DNA of 64,000 nt from Thiemannella venezuelensis (GTDB taxonomy: Bacteria > Actinomycetota > Actinomycetes > Streptosporangiales > Streptosporangiaceae). The DNA is taken from NCBI RefSeq assembly GCF_014203605.1, contig NZ_JACHJJ010000033.1:1-64000 (forward strand), given 5' to 3'. Shown here piece by piece: positions 8,628-17,008 of this stretch. Positions within the stretch are counted from its first letter, which is position 1. Each line of letters begins with the position of its first letter. The notes under the pieces are model-generated. The model was not told the DNA's origin and searched no databases. It was given only the letters and a program-made list of their open reading frames with translations. The position numbers and the translations under genes are program-made.

Positions 8628-9422
8628 ATGTCGCTGGGGAACCCGCCCGAGGTGGTGTCGCGTGAGGAATGGCTCGCCGCCCGCAAGGAACTGCTGGCGA
8701 AGGAGAAGGAGCTCACCCGGGCGTACGATCGGGTGAACGCCGACCGGCGCCGGCTGCCGATGGTCCGGGTGGACAAGCCGTACACGTTCGAGGGCCCGGA
8801 CGGAGAGGCCGGCCTGCTCGACCTGTTCGAAGGCCGTCAGCAGTTGGTGATGCACCACTTCATGTGGAGCTACGACATCGACGCCGACGGGAACGAGCAC
8901 CCCCGCGACGTCGGCTGCACCAGTTGCTCCACCACCGCCGACGTCATCCCCGGACCGACCCAGCTGAACGTCCGTAACACCACGCTCGTCGCGGTGTCCC
9001 GCAGCCCGTACGACAAGATCGCCGCGTTCCGCGAGCGGATGGGCTGGACGTTTCCCTGGTACTCCTCGGCCGGCGGCGACTTCAACTACGACTTCCACGC
9101 CACCGTGGACGAACGGGTCGCCCCGGTGCTGCTCAACCACCGCACCGAGGCGGAGCTGGCCGCGGTGGGGACTCCCTGGACGGCGGCCATGCGCGGCGAC
9201 TACCCGGGCATCAGCACCTTCCTCCGCGTGGACGACGCCGTCTACCACACCTACTCCACCTTCGGCCGCGGCATCGAGTTCTCCTACGCCTCGAACCCCT
9301 ACCTCGACCTCACCGCACTCGGCCGCCAAGAGGAATGGGAGGAGCCCGAAGGCCGCGCCACCCCCCTCGGCCTCCAGGCCGGCGGGCCCGCGCTCCGCTT
9401 CCCCGACGAATACGACGTATGA
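8628..9422 (+). CDS. DUF899 (thioredoxin-like fold) family protein
   Basis: 264 residues from ATG 8628, which has GGAGG just upstream; a frame-compatible ATG at 8592 has no ribosome site. The body matches DUF899: REEWLAARKELLAKEKELTR, then RRLPMVRVDKPYTFEG, GCTSCSTTADVIPG, SRSPYDKIAAFRERMGW, FPWYSSAGGDFNYDF and YHTYSTFGRGIEF. These proteins have a thioredoxin-like fold and a CxxC-like GCTSC; a redox role is plausible but unproven. No signal peptide or membrane segment. The next gene begins about 115 bases downstream on the same strand, but a shared operon is not clear. Confidence 0.85.
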   Translation: MSLGNPPEVVSREEWLAARKELLAKEKELTRAYDRVNADRRRLPMVRVDKPYTFEGPDGEAGLLDLFEGRQQLVMHHFMWSYDIDADGNEHPRDVGCTSCSTTADVIPGPTQLNVRNTTLVAVSRSPYDKIAAFRERMGWTFPWYSSAGGDFNYDFHATVDERVAPVLLNHRTEAELAAVGTPWTAAMRGDYPGISTFLRVDDAVYHTYSTFGRGIEFSYASNPYLDLTALGRQEEWEEPEGRATPLGLQAGGPALRFPDEYDV

Positions 9423-9536
9423 GTGCGCGGCGGGCGGCGCAGGCCTCCAGGGCCCGGCCGCGCCGCCGGCCCTGGACGGGGCGCGCTTGGCCCGGCCGGA
9501 GGTCCGCTGCCGCGGGGACGCGCATACGATTCAGCG

Positions 9537-10397
9537 GTGGAGGTTTTGGAACCGGAGGTGTGGCGGGCCCGGGCGGAGGCCCACCGGCGGCGGGCCGAGG
9601 CGTGGACGGCGCCGCACCTGGCGCGCAGGGCGCGGGGTGAGACCCACCCCGTCGAGGACTTCCTGTTCACCTACTACGGGCACCGGCCGGCGCGGCTGCG
9701 GCAGTGGCATCCGGGCGCCGGAGTGGTGCTGAAGGGGGCGTACGGCTTCGGCCGCGACTACCTCGACGCCGCCGAGGGGGCCGTGCTCGACACCGCGGCG
9801 CTGATGGACAGGCGCGGGGCCTCGGTGGAGTGGATCGCGCGGCTGCTGGCCGCGACCGCGGAACGGCCGCCGTACTTCGGCTGCTTCGGACTGCACGAGT
9901 GGGCGATGGTCTACAGGTCCGAGGAGGTACGGCACGGCGCCTGGCCGCTGCGGCTCGGCGGGGACCAGGTCGCGCGGGTCGTGGAGGAGCGGGGTGTGCG
10001 GTGCGGTCATTTCGACGCGTTCCGCTTCTTCACCCCCCAGGCGCGTCCGCTCAACGTGCTGCAGCCGACGCGGGAGCGGCAGCGGGAGCTGGAGCAGCCG
10101 GGCTGCCTGCACGCCAACATGGACCTGTACAAGTGGGCGTACAAGCTGTCGCCGCTGGTGGGCTCCGAGCTGGTGGCCGACTGCTTCGCGCTGGCCCGGG
10201 ACATCCGCGCGGTGGACATGCGGGCCAGTCCGTACGATCTGAGCGCGCTCGGCTACCGGGCGATCCGGATCGAGACGCCGGAGGGGCGGGCCGAGTACGC
10301 CGCCGAGCAGCGCGGTTTCGCCGAGCGGGCGAGGCCGCAGCGGCAGAGCCTGATCGAGGCCTGCGAACGGCTGCTCGCCGGAGCGCTCCTCCCCTGA
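9537..10397 (+). CDS. Protein of the family labelled 3-methyladenine DNA glycosylase
   Basis: 286 residues from GTG 9537. The sequence (WRARAEAHRRRAEAWTAPHL, then HPVEDFLFTYYGHRPARLR, FGCFGLHEWAMVY, HANMDLYKWAYKLSPLVGSE) belongs to an actinobacterial family that databases commonly label 3-methyladenine DNA glycosylase. I see no helix-hairpin-helix motif or the AlkA catalytic region, so the enzymatic label may be inherited rather than tested. A longer frame from 9423 only adds low-complexity Gly/Arg/Pro. Convergent with the LGFP pseudogene. Conserved His, Glu, Tyr and Trp clusters suggest a soluble enzyme. Confidence 0.7.
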   Translation: MEVLEPEVWRARAEAHRRRAEAWTAPHLARRARGETHPVEDFLFTYYGHRPARLRQWHPGAGVVLKGAYGFGRDYLDAAEGAVLDTAALMDRRGASVEWIARLLAATAERPPYFGCFGLHEWAMVYRSEEVRHGAWPLRLGGDQVARVVEERGVRCGHFDAFRFFTPQARPLNVLQPTRERQRELEQPGCLHANMDLYKWAYKLSPLVGSELVADCFALARDIRAVDMRASPYDLSALGYRAIRIETPEGRAEYAAEQRGFAERARPQRQSLIEACERLLAGALLP

Positions 10398-10478
10398 CCC
10401 GGGTGGCCCGGCCCGGCCCGTCGCGTTCCGGCGGGCGGGATGCGGGTCCCGGCTCGCCGGGAGGGGCGGCCGGAGGCG

Positions 10479-11020
10479 TCAGCCGGTGACGGAGACGGTC
10501 CAGGTCTTCTGGCAGGTGGACCCGAAGACGCCGGTGTCGCAGCCCTTGAGGTTCCAGCGGTAGCCGCTGTTGGTGCGGACGCGCGTGCGGACGCGTCCGC
10601 GGAAGCCGCCGGTGACGTCCTCCTGGACGCCGTCCGGATCGGCGGCGCTGGTCCAGCGGACGATGAACTTGTCGAAGGCGCGATCGGTCGTGCGCCAGTC
10701 GACGTAGGCGTAGCCGTCGGCCGACCAGGCGGCCACCACCAGGTCGGCGCCGTTCTTGGGGGACCAGGCCAGCTGGCCGCGGGCGAACGTCTGGCGGCGG
10801 CCGGCCCAGCCGACGCCGTCCTGGAGGATGCCGCGCTCGGGCAGCCGAGCCTGCCGTTCTCGCCGCCGAGCTGGGCCCAGCGGGCGCCGATGAGGCCGTA
10901 CGGCTGGATGCTGCAGCCGCTCGTCGCGGTGGTGGTGGCGGCGTGGGCGGGCGGGGCGGCGGACAGGGCCGCGGCCGCGGCGAGGGCGGCGGTCGCCGAG
11001 AGGACCGTGCGGAGGTTCAT
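10479..11020 (-). pseudogene. Secreted LGFP-repeat protein with a frameshift
   Basis: The gene starts with a clear signal peptide, MNLRTVLSATAALAAAAALS then AAPPAHA, and a short domain IGARWAQLGGENGRLGCP resembling LGFP wall-associated repeats. Just after LGCP, near 10850, the coding frame shifts: the continuation ERGILQDGVGWAG, FARGQLAWSPKNGADLVVAAW and a cysteine-containing C-terminal domain ending TCQKTWTVSVTG is in the -1 frame. One base appears to be missing. If intact it would be about 180 residues, secreted and perhaps cell-wall bound. A sequencing or assembly error is the main alternative to a true pseudogene; codon bias on both sides of the break is normal. Confidence 0.7.
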
Positions 11021-11255
11021 GGTGGGCTCCTGGGGTCAGACCCGCCGTGCTGCCTGTGCGGGTGCCGTGCCCCAGTGATACGGCGTGCCGCTTACCGGCG
11101 GCTTGAGCGCCGCCTGCGCGGCCTTGCACGCCGCGGTCGCCGGGCGTCCGGCGCGGTGGCCCGCCCGTGCGGCCGGCCCCGGCCCCCGCTCCGGGGCGGG
11201 CGCCCGGAGGGCGGATCGGAGATCCCCGGGAAGTCCTTCTCCCGGAGGCCGATTA

Positions 11256-11277
11256 GAACTAGAGTTCACATGTGAAC
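11256..11277 (+). promoter_or_regulatory. Overlapping palindromes at a leaderless start
   Basis: GAACT-AG-AGTTC (11256-11267) overlaps GTTCACATGTGAAC (11264-11277), which covers the GTG start codon of the next gene. TAGAGT at 11260-11265 looks like a -10 box six bases before the GTG. A repressor bound here would block a leaderless promoter; the regulator is not identified. Confidence 0.5.
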
Positions 11278-11775
11278 CAGGTGCTGCTTCTCATCGACGT
11301 CCAGCGGAACATGCTCCTGCCCCCGCGGCCGGTTCCCGCCGCGGAGGCCGTCTCCGCCGCGATCACCGCGCTGCTGGAGCGCGCCCGCGCGGCGGGGATG
11401 CCGGTGATCTTCGTGCGGAACAACGGGGGAGAGGACGATCCCGACGCCACCGGCACACCGGGCTGGGAGCTGGTCCACGAGGTGCGCCCCGGAGAGTTCG
11501 TGGTCGACAAGCACACGCCCGACGCCTTCGCCGGCACCGGGCTGGCCTGGCTGCTCCCGCCGACCGCGTCCGTCGTGGTCGCCGGGATGCAGAGCGAGTG
11601 GTGCGTCCGTGAGACCTCCCTGGCGGCCCTGGGGCACGGGCACGCCGTCATCCTCGCGCGCGGCGCCCACGCCACCTACGACGACGGAGGGCCCGCCGCG
11701 GACATCTCCCGGAAGGTTGAGGAGGAGCTGGCCGCGGCGGGGGTCAGGGTGACTGAGGCGTCCGATCTCTTCTGA
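11272..11775 (+). CDS. Isochorismatase-family cysteine hydrolase
   Basis: 167 residues, cysteine hydrolase fold. The catalytic triad is visible as Asp9 (LLLIDVQ), Lys80 (VVDKHTPDAF) and Cys111 (GMQSEWCVRET). Family members hydrolyse isochorismate, nicotinamide or related amides; this short form lacks a carrier domain and its substrate cannot be assigned. The gene probably has a leaderless transcript (see 11256-11277). It is convergent with the PAP2 gene and their 3' ends overlap by 32 bases. Confidence 0.87.
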   Translation: MNQVLLLIDVQRNMLLPPRPVPAAEAVSAAITALLERARAAGMPVIFVRNNGGEDDPDATGTPGWELVHEVRPGEFVVDKHTPDAFAGTGLAWLLPPTASVVVAGMQSEWCVRETSLAALGHGHAVILARGAHATYDDGGPAADISRKVEEELAAAGVRVTEASDLF

Positions 11776-12448
11776 GCTGCTCCATCGCCGCGGGCCGCAG
11801 GAGCAGCGCGTTGGCGGCCACCGCGACGCAGACCAGGCCGAGCAGGAACCCCCAGGCCACGTCGCTCAGGTGGTGCATGCCGCGGTACATCCGGGAGTAG
11901 GCGATCCCCAGCGGGATCGCCAGCCCGACCAGCCACCACAGCGCGTTCAGGATCGTGTGGCGCTGGGTGTGCACGGTCAGCACCATGGCCACGCCGCAGT
12001 AGAAGGCGACCGCGGCGCTGGTGTGCCCGGACGGGAAGCTGGAGGTGGGCGGGGCGGGGTCCAGGTGCTCGACCGCGGGCCGCTTCCGCTCGGCGAGGAC
12101 GGTCGAGAGGAGGAAGATGATCGACTGGGACCAGACGGCGACCACCAGGAAGAGCGACTCGTTCCAGCGCTTGAACACCAGCCGGAAGACGATGACGAGC
12201 ACGGCGGTGGCGGCGACGATCACCGGCGTGTCGGACAGCCCCGACATCGTGTCGGTGACCTCGCTCCAGAAGGTCGTACGGCCGTCGGCCAGTTCCTCGT
12301 TGACCCCCCGGTCGTTCGCGCCGATGGTGGTCGTCTCCAGAACCTTGGTGATCAGCAGTCCGACGCCGATCGTCAGGGCGGCCATGACGGCCAACGGCAT
12401 CAGGATCAGGCGCAGGGCGCCTTTGAGATCGACCGGCAGTCTCGACAT
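11744..12448 (-). CDS. PAP2-family membrane phosphatase
   Basis: 234 residues with about six membrane helices. The type 2 phosphatidic acid phosphatase motifs are present: AERKRP (C1), SFPSGH (C2) and SRMYRGMHHLSDV (C3, with the nucleophile-assisting His). Likely substrates are undecaprenyl pyrophosphate or phosphatidic acid at the outer membrane face. Start at 12448 (MSRLPVD); an upstream frame extension of 28 residues lacks membrane or family features. A second PAP2 gene lies just upstream on the same strand, with low mutual similarity, so this is an old duplication or two separate acquisitions. Confidence 0.87.
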   Translation of the reverse strand: MSRLPVDLKGALRLILMPLAVMAALTIGVGLLITKVLETTTIGANDRGVNEELADGRTTFWSEVTDTMSGLSDTPVIVAATAVLVIVFRLVFKRWNESLFLVVAVWSQSIIFLLSTVLAERKRPAVEHLDPAPPTSSFPSGHTSAAVAFYCGVAMVLTVHTQRHTILNALWWLVGLAIPLGIAYSRMYRGMHHLSDVAWGFLLGLVCVAVAANALLLRPAAMEQLRRDRTPQSP

Positions 12449-12540
12449 GGGGCACCAGCTACCCCAAAAGCCGTCCAAGGAACGCCATGAGGAAAGTATC
12501 CGCCCCGAGTGTCGGGAAAGCGGCGCGCTCAAGACTCTTC

Positions 12541-12579
12541 CCGGGACGCCGGGACGCCGGGACGCCGGGACGCCGGGAC
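12541..12579. repeat. 8-bp tandem repeat (gggacgcc, about 4.5 copies)
   Basis: Starting at 12543 the unit GGGACGCC repeats four times exactly, followed by a partial copy. It lies between the two PAP2 genes. It probably arose by slippage and may vary between strains. Confidence 0.85.
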
Positions 12580-12683
12580 ACGGGTCCGGCCGGGAGCCGC
12601 CGCGGCCGTCCGGAACGCCGTCCCCGGCGGGCGGTCTCCACGACCGCGGCTCGCCGTACGGACCGCGGCGTCCCGGCCGAGGC

Positions 12684-13418
12684 TCACGACGCCTCGGGCT
12701 CCACGCCCTCCTCGTACGGCACGGCGGGCCTGCGCCCCTCGTCGCGGCGCCAGGTCTCGTACCCGGTGGCGGTCGCCGCGACCGTCGAGAATCCCAGGGC
12801 CACCCCGGCGACCACGTCGCTGACCCAGTGCACGCCGAGCGCGACCCTGCTGTAGGCGACGAAGACGGTGACGGCGATCGCGACCGCCCAGGCGAGCAGG
12901 CGCGTGCCCCGGTGCCGCAGGAGGGGGAGCAGGAGGAGGACCAGCATGCTCGTCCCCGTCGCCGCGGCCATGGCGTGGCCGGAGGGGAACGAGGCGCCCG
13001 GCGCCCACGCCACCGGGTCCGGCAGGATCGGGCGGGCCCGGTCGACGAACTCCTTCATCGCCAGATTGAGCAGGCCGCTGGCGGTGATCGTGACGACCGA
13101 CCAGACCGCCAGGCGCGGCCAGCCCCGCACCCAGAGCCAGACCGCCGCCAGCACCGCCAGGACGCGCCAGGTCCACGGCCCGAACACCTCGGTGGCCACG
13201 CCGAGGAAGTCCGTGTAGCCGGGGATGGACAGCGCGTGCCCGTAGAAGAGCTCGGCCATGCTCTGGTCGAAGTCGTTCAGCGGGGTGAAGGAGGACATGA
13301 CCAGCACCAGCAGCACGACGAACGGCACCGAGAACAGTGCGACGGCGATCGTGGCCAGGGTGAGCCGCACGCCCAGGCGGCGGTCCGAGTGTCGGTGATC
13401 GAGCAACGTGACCATCAT
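12684..13418 (-). CDS. PAP2-family membrane phosphatase
   Basis: 244 residues, about six membrane helices. Motifs KEFVDRARP, ASFPSGHAMAAA and SRVALGVHWVSDV are textbook PAP2 C1-C3. An extracytoplasmic loop after helix 1 carries FDQSMAELFYGHALS. The protein probably recycles lipid carrier pyrophosphate or dephosphorylates a lipid. ATG at 13418 or the adjacent in-frame ATG at 13415 are equally possible. It lies 235 bases upstream of the other PAP2 gene in the same orientation; the gap includes the 8-bp tandem repeat. Confidence 0.87.
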   Translation of the reverse strand: MMVTLLDHRHSDRRLGVRLTLATIAVALFSVPFVVLLVLVMSSFTPLNDFDQSMAELFYGHALSIPGYTDFLGVATEVFGPWTWRVLAVLAAVWLWVRGWPRLAVWSVVTITASGLLNLAMKEFVDRARPILPDPVAWAPGASFPSGHAMAAATGTSMLVLLLLPLLRHRGTRLLAWAVAIAVTVFVAYSRVALGVHWVSDVVAGVALGFSTVAATATGYETWRRDEGRRPAVPYEEGVEPEAS

Positions 13419-13517
13419 TGATGGCTACCCGATTCCACGGTTTCATGCGTCGGACCGCGGGACGGCCTGTGTCCACGGATCGGGCCGGGCCGGCCGGGGG
13501 ACGGCGGGGCGGGCTCT

Positions 13518-13901
13518 TCAGGCGGCCTGGCGGCACTCACGACGGGCGGTCCAGCGCAGCACGTCGCAGTGGCGCCGCTCCGCCTCGGCCAGGGCGGGCT
13601 CGCCGGCGTAGGAGTCGAGGACGGCCCGCAGGTGCGGCAGCTGCTCGCTCACCTCGTGCCACGCCTGGTCGGGGCCGCCGGAGCCGAGCTCGATCAACGC
13701 GTCCAGGTGCGCGGCGTAGGCCGTCCACCACTGCCGGCTCAGCTCCGCCAGGAACCCGTCCAGCCCGCCGAACTCCCGCTCGATCTCGGGCTCCCACCAG
13801 ACCGGGACGGTGGTGTGCCCGGTCTCGGCGAGGTCGCGGAGCACGACCTGCGCCAGGGTGCGGCGGCGGCGGACGGCGGTGGAACGCGAGGGAATGTTCA
13901 T
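13518..13901 (-). CDS. Hypothetical actinobacterial protein
   Basis: 127 residues, no signal peptide, no membrane helix. Sequence is mostly helical and acidic with many Trp and Glu (VPVWWEPEIEREFGGLDGFL, AELSRQWWTAYAAHLDALIE). The basic N-terminus RSTAVRRRRTLAQVVLRDLA precedes a conserved-looking helical core. I do not recognise a named family. The frame shows normal high-GC third-position codon use, which supports it as a real gene. It ends downstream of PAP2 and is divergent from the GAF gene. Confidence 0.6.
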   Translation of the reverse strand: MNIPSRSTAVRRRRTLAQVVLRDLAETGHTTVPVWWEPEIEREFGGLDGFLAELSRQWWTAYAAHLDALIELGSGGPDQAWHEVSEQLPHLRAVLDSYAGEPALAEAERRHCDVLRWTARRECRQAA

Positions 13902-14086
13902 GCGGGCAGCCTGCCGATCTTCGCTTGACGAATGCTTAACAAGGTATTGACGGTGGTATGCGAACTTTTCCGGGTCAACCCGCTCCCGGAATCGCTTGGC
14001 TGGGGCTGTCGGGCGGCACTACGCTTTACACACAGATCATTCCGCCTTGTGTCCGCGGAGCTGCCCCGCCATGGAGGAAGCCCGCT

Positions 14087-14557
14087 ATGACCCACGGTGC
14101 CGAGCCCTCCCGCGTCGTCGACCGCACCCTGCACGCCCTCGCCGAGGCCCTGGGTGCCGACGGCGCGGCCCTGATGCTCATCGACGACCACGACCGTCCC
14201 CGCGCCGTCGGCGGCTCCGACGCCGACGGGCGGCGGCTGGAGCTGGCCCAGGAGCGGACCGGCTCGGGCCCCTCGATCGAGAGCCTCGCCCGGGACGCGG
14301 ACGTCGCGGTCAACGACCTGTACGCCGAGCGGCCCTCGGGTTTCCCCGGTGTGGCCGCGCAGACCCGCAGGGTGCGCGCGGTGCTCTCCGTGCCGCTGCA
14401 CGCCGACGACCGGGTGATCGGCTCCCTCGACTTCTACGACCGGGTCAGCCACGAGTGGCAGCCCGCCACGGTCCGGGCCGGGCGCCGGCTGGCGGAGCTG
14501 ATGGTCATGGTCCTGGAGGCGCTCGCCCATAAGTCCCCGTTCTCAGGGCAGTCGTAG
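14087..14557 (+). CDS. GAF-domain protein
   Basis: 156 residues, essentially one GAF domain: LGADGAALMLIDDHDRPRAV, then GPSIESLARDADVAVNDLYA, VRAVLSVPLHADDRVIGSLD and FYDRVSHEWQ. It resembles the sensory half of the GAF-ANTAR protein encoded 29 bases downstream and may be its paralogue without the RNA-binding output. ATG 14087 is preferred over the upstream extension to 13958, which lacks GAF features. First of four same-strand genes (GAF, GAF-ANTAR, STAS, pyrD). The ligand is unknown. Confidence 0.82.
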   Translation: MTHGAEPSRVVDRTLHALAEALGADGAALMLIDDHDRPRAVGGSDADGRRLELAQERTGSGPSIESLARDADVAVNDLYAERPSGFPGVAAQTRRVRAVLSVPLHADDRVIGSLDFYDRVSHEWQPATVRAGRRLAELMVMVLEALAHKSPFSGQS

Positions 14558-14585
14558 ATCTCAGGTCAGCATTAGGTCAGACGCT

Positions 14586-15311
14586 GTGAAAGGCGCCACA
14601 CATATGACGCACATTGACCAGGAGGCGCTGGTCGCGAGCCTCAGAGGGCTTCAGATGACCGTCCCGGCCACGGGGATCGTCCACCAGCTCGAGCGGGCGG
14701 TCGAGGTCGTGGACACCCTGTTCGGCTACTCGGGAGCGGGCCTGATGTTCGCCGGAGAGGACGGGGAACTGCGCTACCTGGTCGCCACCGACGACGCGGG
14801 CCGGAGCCTCGAAGGCGCCCAGCTCCGCGTCCGCCGGGGCCCGTGTGTGTCCACCTACGAGAACGACGCCGCGGTGACCTCGTTCGACGTGCGGACCGAT
14901 CCCCGCTGGCCGGAGCTGGCCGAGCGGCTCCACCCCGGTGTGCGGGCGGTCGCGGGGGTGCCGGTACGGCTCGGCGGAGAGCCGGTGGGCACGCTGAACG
15001 TCTACCAGTCGACCCCCTACCAGTGGGACGACTCCGACATCCGGGCGATGCAGGCCTACGCCGCCGTCATCGAGCAGATCCTCACCGCCGCGATGGCGGC
15101 CGAGGAGAAGAGCGCCCTGGCCGACCAGCTCCAGTACGCCCTGGACTACCGCGTGGTCATCGAGCGCGCGATCGGCTACCTCATGGGCAAGCACGACCTC
15201 ACCGCCGCGCAGGCCTTCACCGGCCTGCGCAAGAAGGCCAGGGACAGCCGCCGCCGCGTGGCCGACCTGGCGGCCGAGGTGCTCGCCGACGGGGCGGGCG
15301 AGCCGGGGTGA
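14586..15311 (+). CDS. GAF-ANTAR transcription antitermination regulator
   Basis: 241 residues. A GAF domain covers about 25-170 ([39 protein letters not shown]). The C-terminal ANTAR domain, about 178-235, shows the three-helix RNA-binding pattern: [40 protein letters not shown] and [21 protein letters not shown] proteins bind paired-hexaloop RNAs and prevent termination; no kinase partner is adjacent, so the GAF domain may sense a ligand directly. GTG 14586 or ATG 14604 could be the start. The stop overlaps the STAS start by four bases (GTGA), implying translational coupling. Confidence 0.88.
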   Translation: MKGATHMTHIDQEALVASLRGLQMTVPATGIVHQLERAVEVVDTLFGYSGAGLMFAGEDGELRYLVATDDAGRSLEGAQLRVRRGPCVSTYENDAAVTSFDVRTDPRWPELAERLHPGVRAVAGVPVRLGGEPVGTLNVYQSTPYQWDDSDIRAMQAYAAVIEQILTAAMAAEEKSALADQLQYALDYRVVIERAIGYLMGKHDLTAAQAFTGLRKKARDSRRRVADLAAEVLADGAGEPG

Positions 15312-15643
15312 TCCAGATCGCTTCGCGGAGGATCGGCGACGACGCCGCGGAGATCGCCGTCGAGGGCGACCTGGACGCCGTCGCCTCCGGCGAGCTGCGG
15401 CGCGTCCTGGAGGAGACCCGCGCGGCCAGGGTGGAGCTCGACCTGTCCTGCGTGGCCTTCCTCGACTGCGCGGGCGCCCGGAGCCTGCTCCGGGCCGACG
15501 CGCGCGTGCGGGAGCGGGGCGGGAGGCTCGTCGTCATGCGCCCCTCGGCTCCCGTGGTGCGGCTGCTCCGGCTCCTGTCGTTCGACCGGTACCTGTCGAT
15601 CGAAGGGGTGGTCGGCGCGGGCCGCACCCCGCCGGGGGACTAA
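15308..15643 (+). CDS. STAS-domain protein (anti-sigma antagonist-like) without phosphosite
   Basis: 111 residues, a single STAS fold: [60 protein letters not shown]. In SpoIIAA/RsbV/BldG relatives the serine after the conserved Asp is phosphorylated by an RsbW-type kinase. Here the site reads D53-C54-A55-G56, so neither position can take the usual phosphate. It may be a constitutively active antagonist or work in another way. The GTG start overlaps the GAF-ANTAR stop, and pyrD follows 11 bases later. Confidence 0.85.
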   Translation: MIQIASRRIGDDAAEIAVEGDLDAVASGELRRVLEETRAARVELDLSCVAFLDCAGARSLLRADARVRERGGRLVVMRPSAPVVRLLRLLSFDRYLSIEGVVGAGRTPPGD

Positions 15644-15654
15644 CCTGGCCGGTG

Positions 15655-16722
15655 ATGTATCGATTCGTTTTCACGCAGATCCTCAGCCGCTTCGACGCCG
15701 AAGACGTGCACCACCTGACGGTCCGCGGGCTCCGGCTCCTGTCGGTGGCTCCGGTGGTCAGGAAACTGGTCCACCGGCGCCTCGCCCCGCGTGACCCGGT
15801 CCTGCGGGTGCAGGCGTTCGGCGTGCACTTCCCCGGCCCGTTCGGGCTCGCGGCGGGCTTCGACAAGGACGCCGGGTGCGTGGAGGCGATGTCCGCGCTC
15901 GGCTTCGGCCACGTCGAGGTGGGCACGATCACCGCCCACGCCCAGCCCGGCAACGCCCGGCCCCGGCTCTTCCGGCTGCCCGCGAACCGGGCGGTCATCA
16001 ACCGGATGGGCTTCAACAACGCGGGCGCCGCCGCCGCGGCCGGGAAGCTGCGCAGGACCCGAGGGGTCCCGGCGATCGTCGGGGTCAACATCGGCAAGAC
16101 CAAGGTGGTGCCCGAGTCCGAGGCCGCGGCCGACTACGTGGCCAGCGCCAGGGAACTGGCCCCGCTCGCCGACTACCTGGTCGTCAACGTCAGCTCGCCG
16201 AACACCCCCGGTCTGCGGAACCTCCAGGCCGTGGAGCTGCTGCGCCCGCTGCTCCAGGCGGTCAAGGAGGTCGCCGACGGCACGCCGAAGCGCACCCCGC
16301 TGCTCGTCAAGATCGCTCCTGATCTGGCCGACGAGGACGTGGACGCCGTCGCCGACCTCGCCCTGGAACTGGGCCTGGACGGCATCATCGCGACCAACAC
16401 CACGATCGGCCGCGAGGGCGTGGCCAGCACCGAGACCGGCGGCCTGTCCGGACGGCCGGTGAAGGCGCGCTCGCTGGAGGTGCTCCGCAGGCTGCGCGCC
16501 CGGGTCGGCGACCGGCTCACCCTCGTCTCCGTCGGCGGCGTCGAGGACGTCGACGACGTCTGGGAGCGCCTGCTCGCCGGGGCCACGCTGGTCCAGGGCT
16601 ACACCGCGCTGATCTACGAGGGGCCGCTCTGGGCGCACCGCATCCACCGGCGGCTCGCCCGGCGCATGCGCCGCCACGGCGCCACCGATCTGCGCCAGAT
16701 CATCGGCCGGACCGCGTCCTGA
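15655..16722 (+). CDS. pyrD: Dihydroorotate dehydrogenase (quinone), class 2
   Basis: 355 residues. Oxidises dihydroorotate to orotate in pyrimidine synthesis, passing electrons through FMN to quinone at the membrane. The N-terminal helices ([20 protein letters not shown]) are the quinone-binding extension of class 2. FMN and substrate motifs include [36 protein letters not shown] (catalytic serine), KIAPDL, ATNTT and SVGGVED. A GTG one codon earlier (15652) is also possible. The gene follows the STAS gene closely, so pyrD may be co-transcribed with the signalling genes. Confidence 0.95.
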   Translation: MYRFVFTQILSRFDAEDVHHLTVRGLRLLSVAPVVRKLVHRRLAPRDPVLRVQAFGVHFPGPFGLAAGFDKDAGCVEAMSALGFGHVEVGTITAHAQPGNARPRLFRLPANRAVINRMGFNNAGAAAAAGKLRRTRGVPAIVGVNIGKTKVVPESEAAADYVASARELAPLADYLVVNVSSPNTPGLRNLQAVELLRPLLQAVKEVADGTPKRTPLLVKIAPDLADEDVDAVADLALELGLDGIIATNTTIGREGVASTETGGLSGRPVKARSLEVLRRLRARVGDRLTLVSVGGVEDVDDVWERLLAGATLVQGYTALIYEGPLWAHRIHRRLARRMRRHGATDLRQIIGRTAS

Positions 16723-16726
16723 GGTA

Positions 16727-16741
16727 TACCCTGGGTGGGTA
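16727..16741. promoter_or_regulatory. Candidate copper-responsive operator (CsoR-like)
   Basis: TACCC-N5-GGGTA inverted repeat lying 24 bases before the copper chaperone start. CsoR operators in actinobacteria are G-tract/C-tract palindromes of this kind. The assignment is inference from motif and context. Confidence 0.45.
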
Positions 16742-16764
16742 ACTCAGGACATTGGAGGGGCGCG

Positions 16765-16968
16765 ATGAGCGTGACCACATACACCGTCACCGGCATGACC
16801 TGCGGCCACTGCGTGAGCTCGGTCAAGGAGGAGGTCGGCGAGGTCCCCGGCGTCACCGGCGTCGAGGTCGACCTGGAGTCCGGCCGGGTCGAGGTGACCG
16901 GCGACTCCCCGGACGACGCGGCCGTCCGCGCCGCCATCGAGGAGGCCGGCTACGCGGTCGCGGGCTGA
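16765..16968 (+). CDS. copZ: Copper chaperone, heavy-metal-associated domain
   Basis: 67 residues, a single HMA domain with the metal-binding motif GMTCGHC and the fold signature VKEEVGEVPGVTGVEVDLES and EEAGYAVAG. It binds Cu(I) and hands it to a CopA ATPase, which is not present in the window. ATG 16765 has GGAGGGG upstream; the longer frame from 16735 is rejected. An inverted repeat at 16727-16741 may make it copper-inducible. Confidence 0.9.
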   Translation: MSVTTYTVTGMTCGHCVSSVKEEVGEVPGVTGVEVDLESGRVEVTGDSPDDAAVRAAIEEAGYAVAG

Positions 16969-17008
16969 GCCGCCCGTACGGCTCCGCCCCGGTCGCGCCC
17001 GCCCGCGG

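Noticed and set aside
9423-9536. N-terminal extension of the glycosylase-labelled gene to GTG 9423
   Set aside because: The extra residues are Gly/Arg/Pro low complexity without a ribosome site and would overlap the end of the DUF899 gene.
12541-12579. Possible CRISPR-like array
   Set aside because: The repeat is 8 bases with no spacers and no cas genes; it is a simple tandem repeat.
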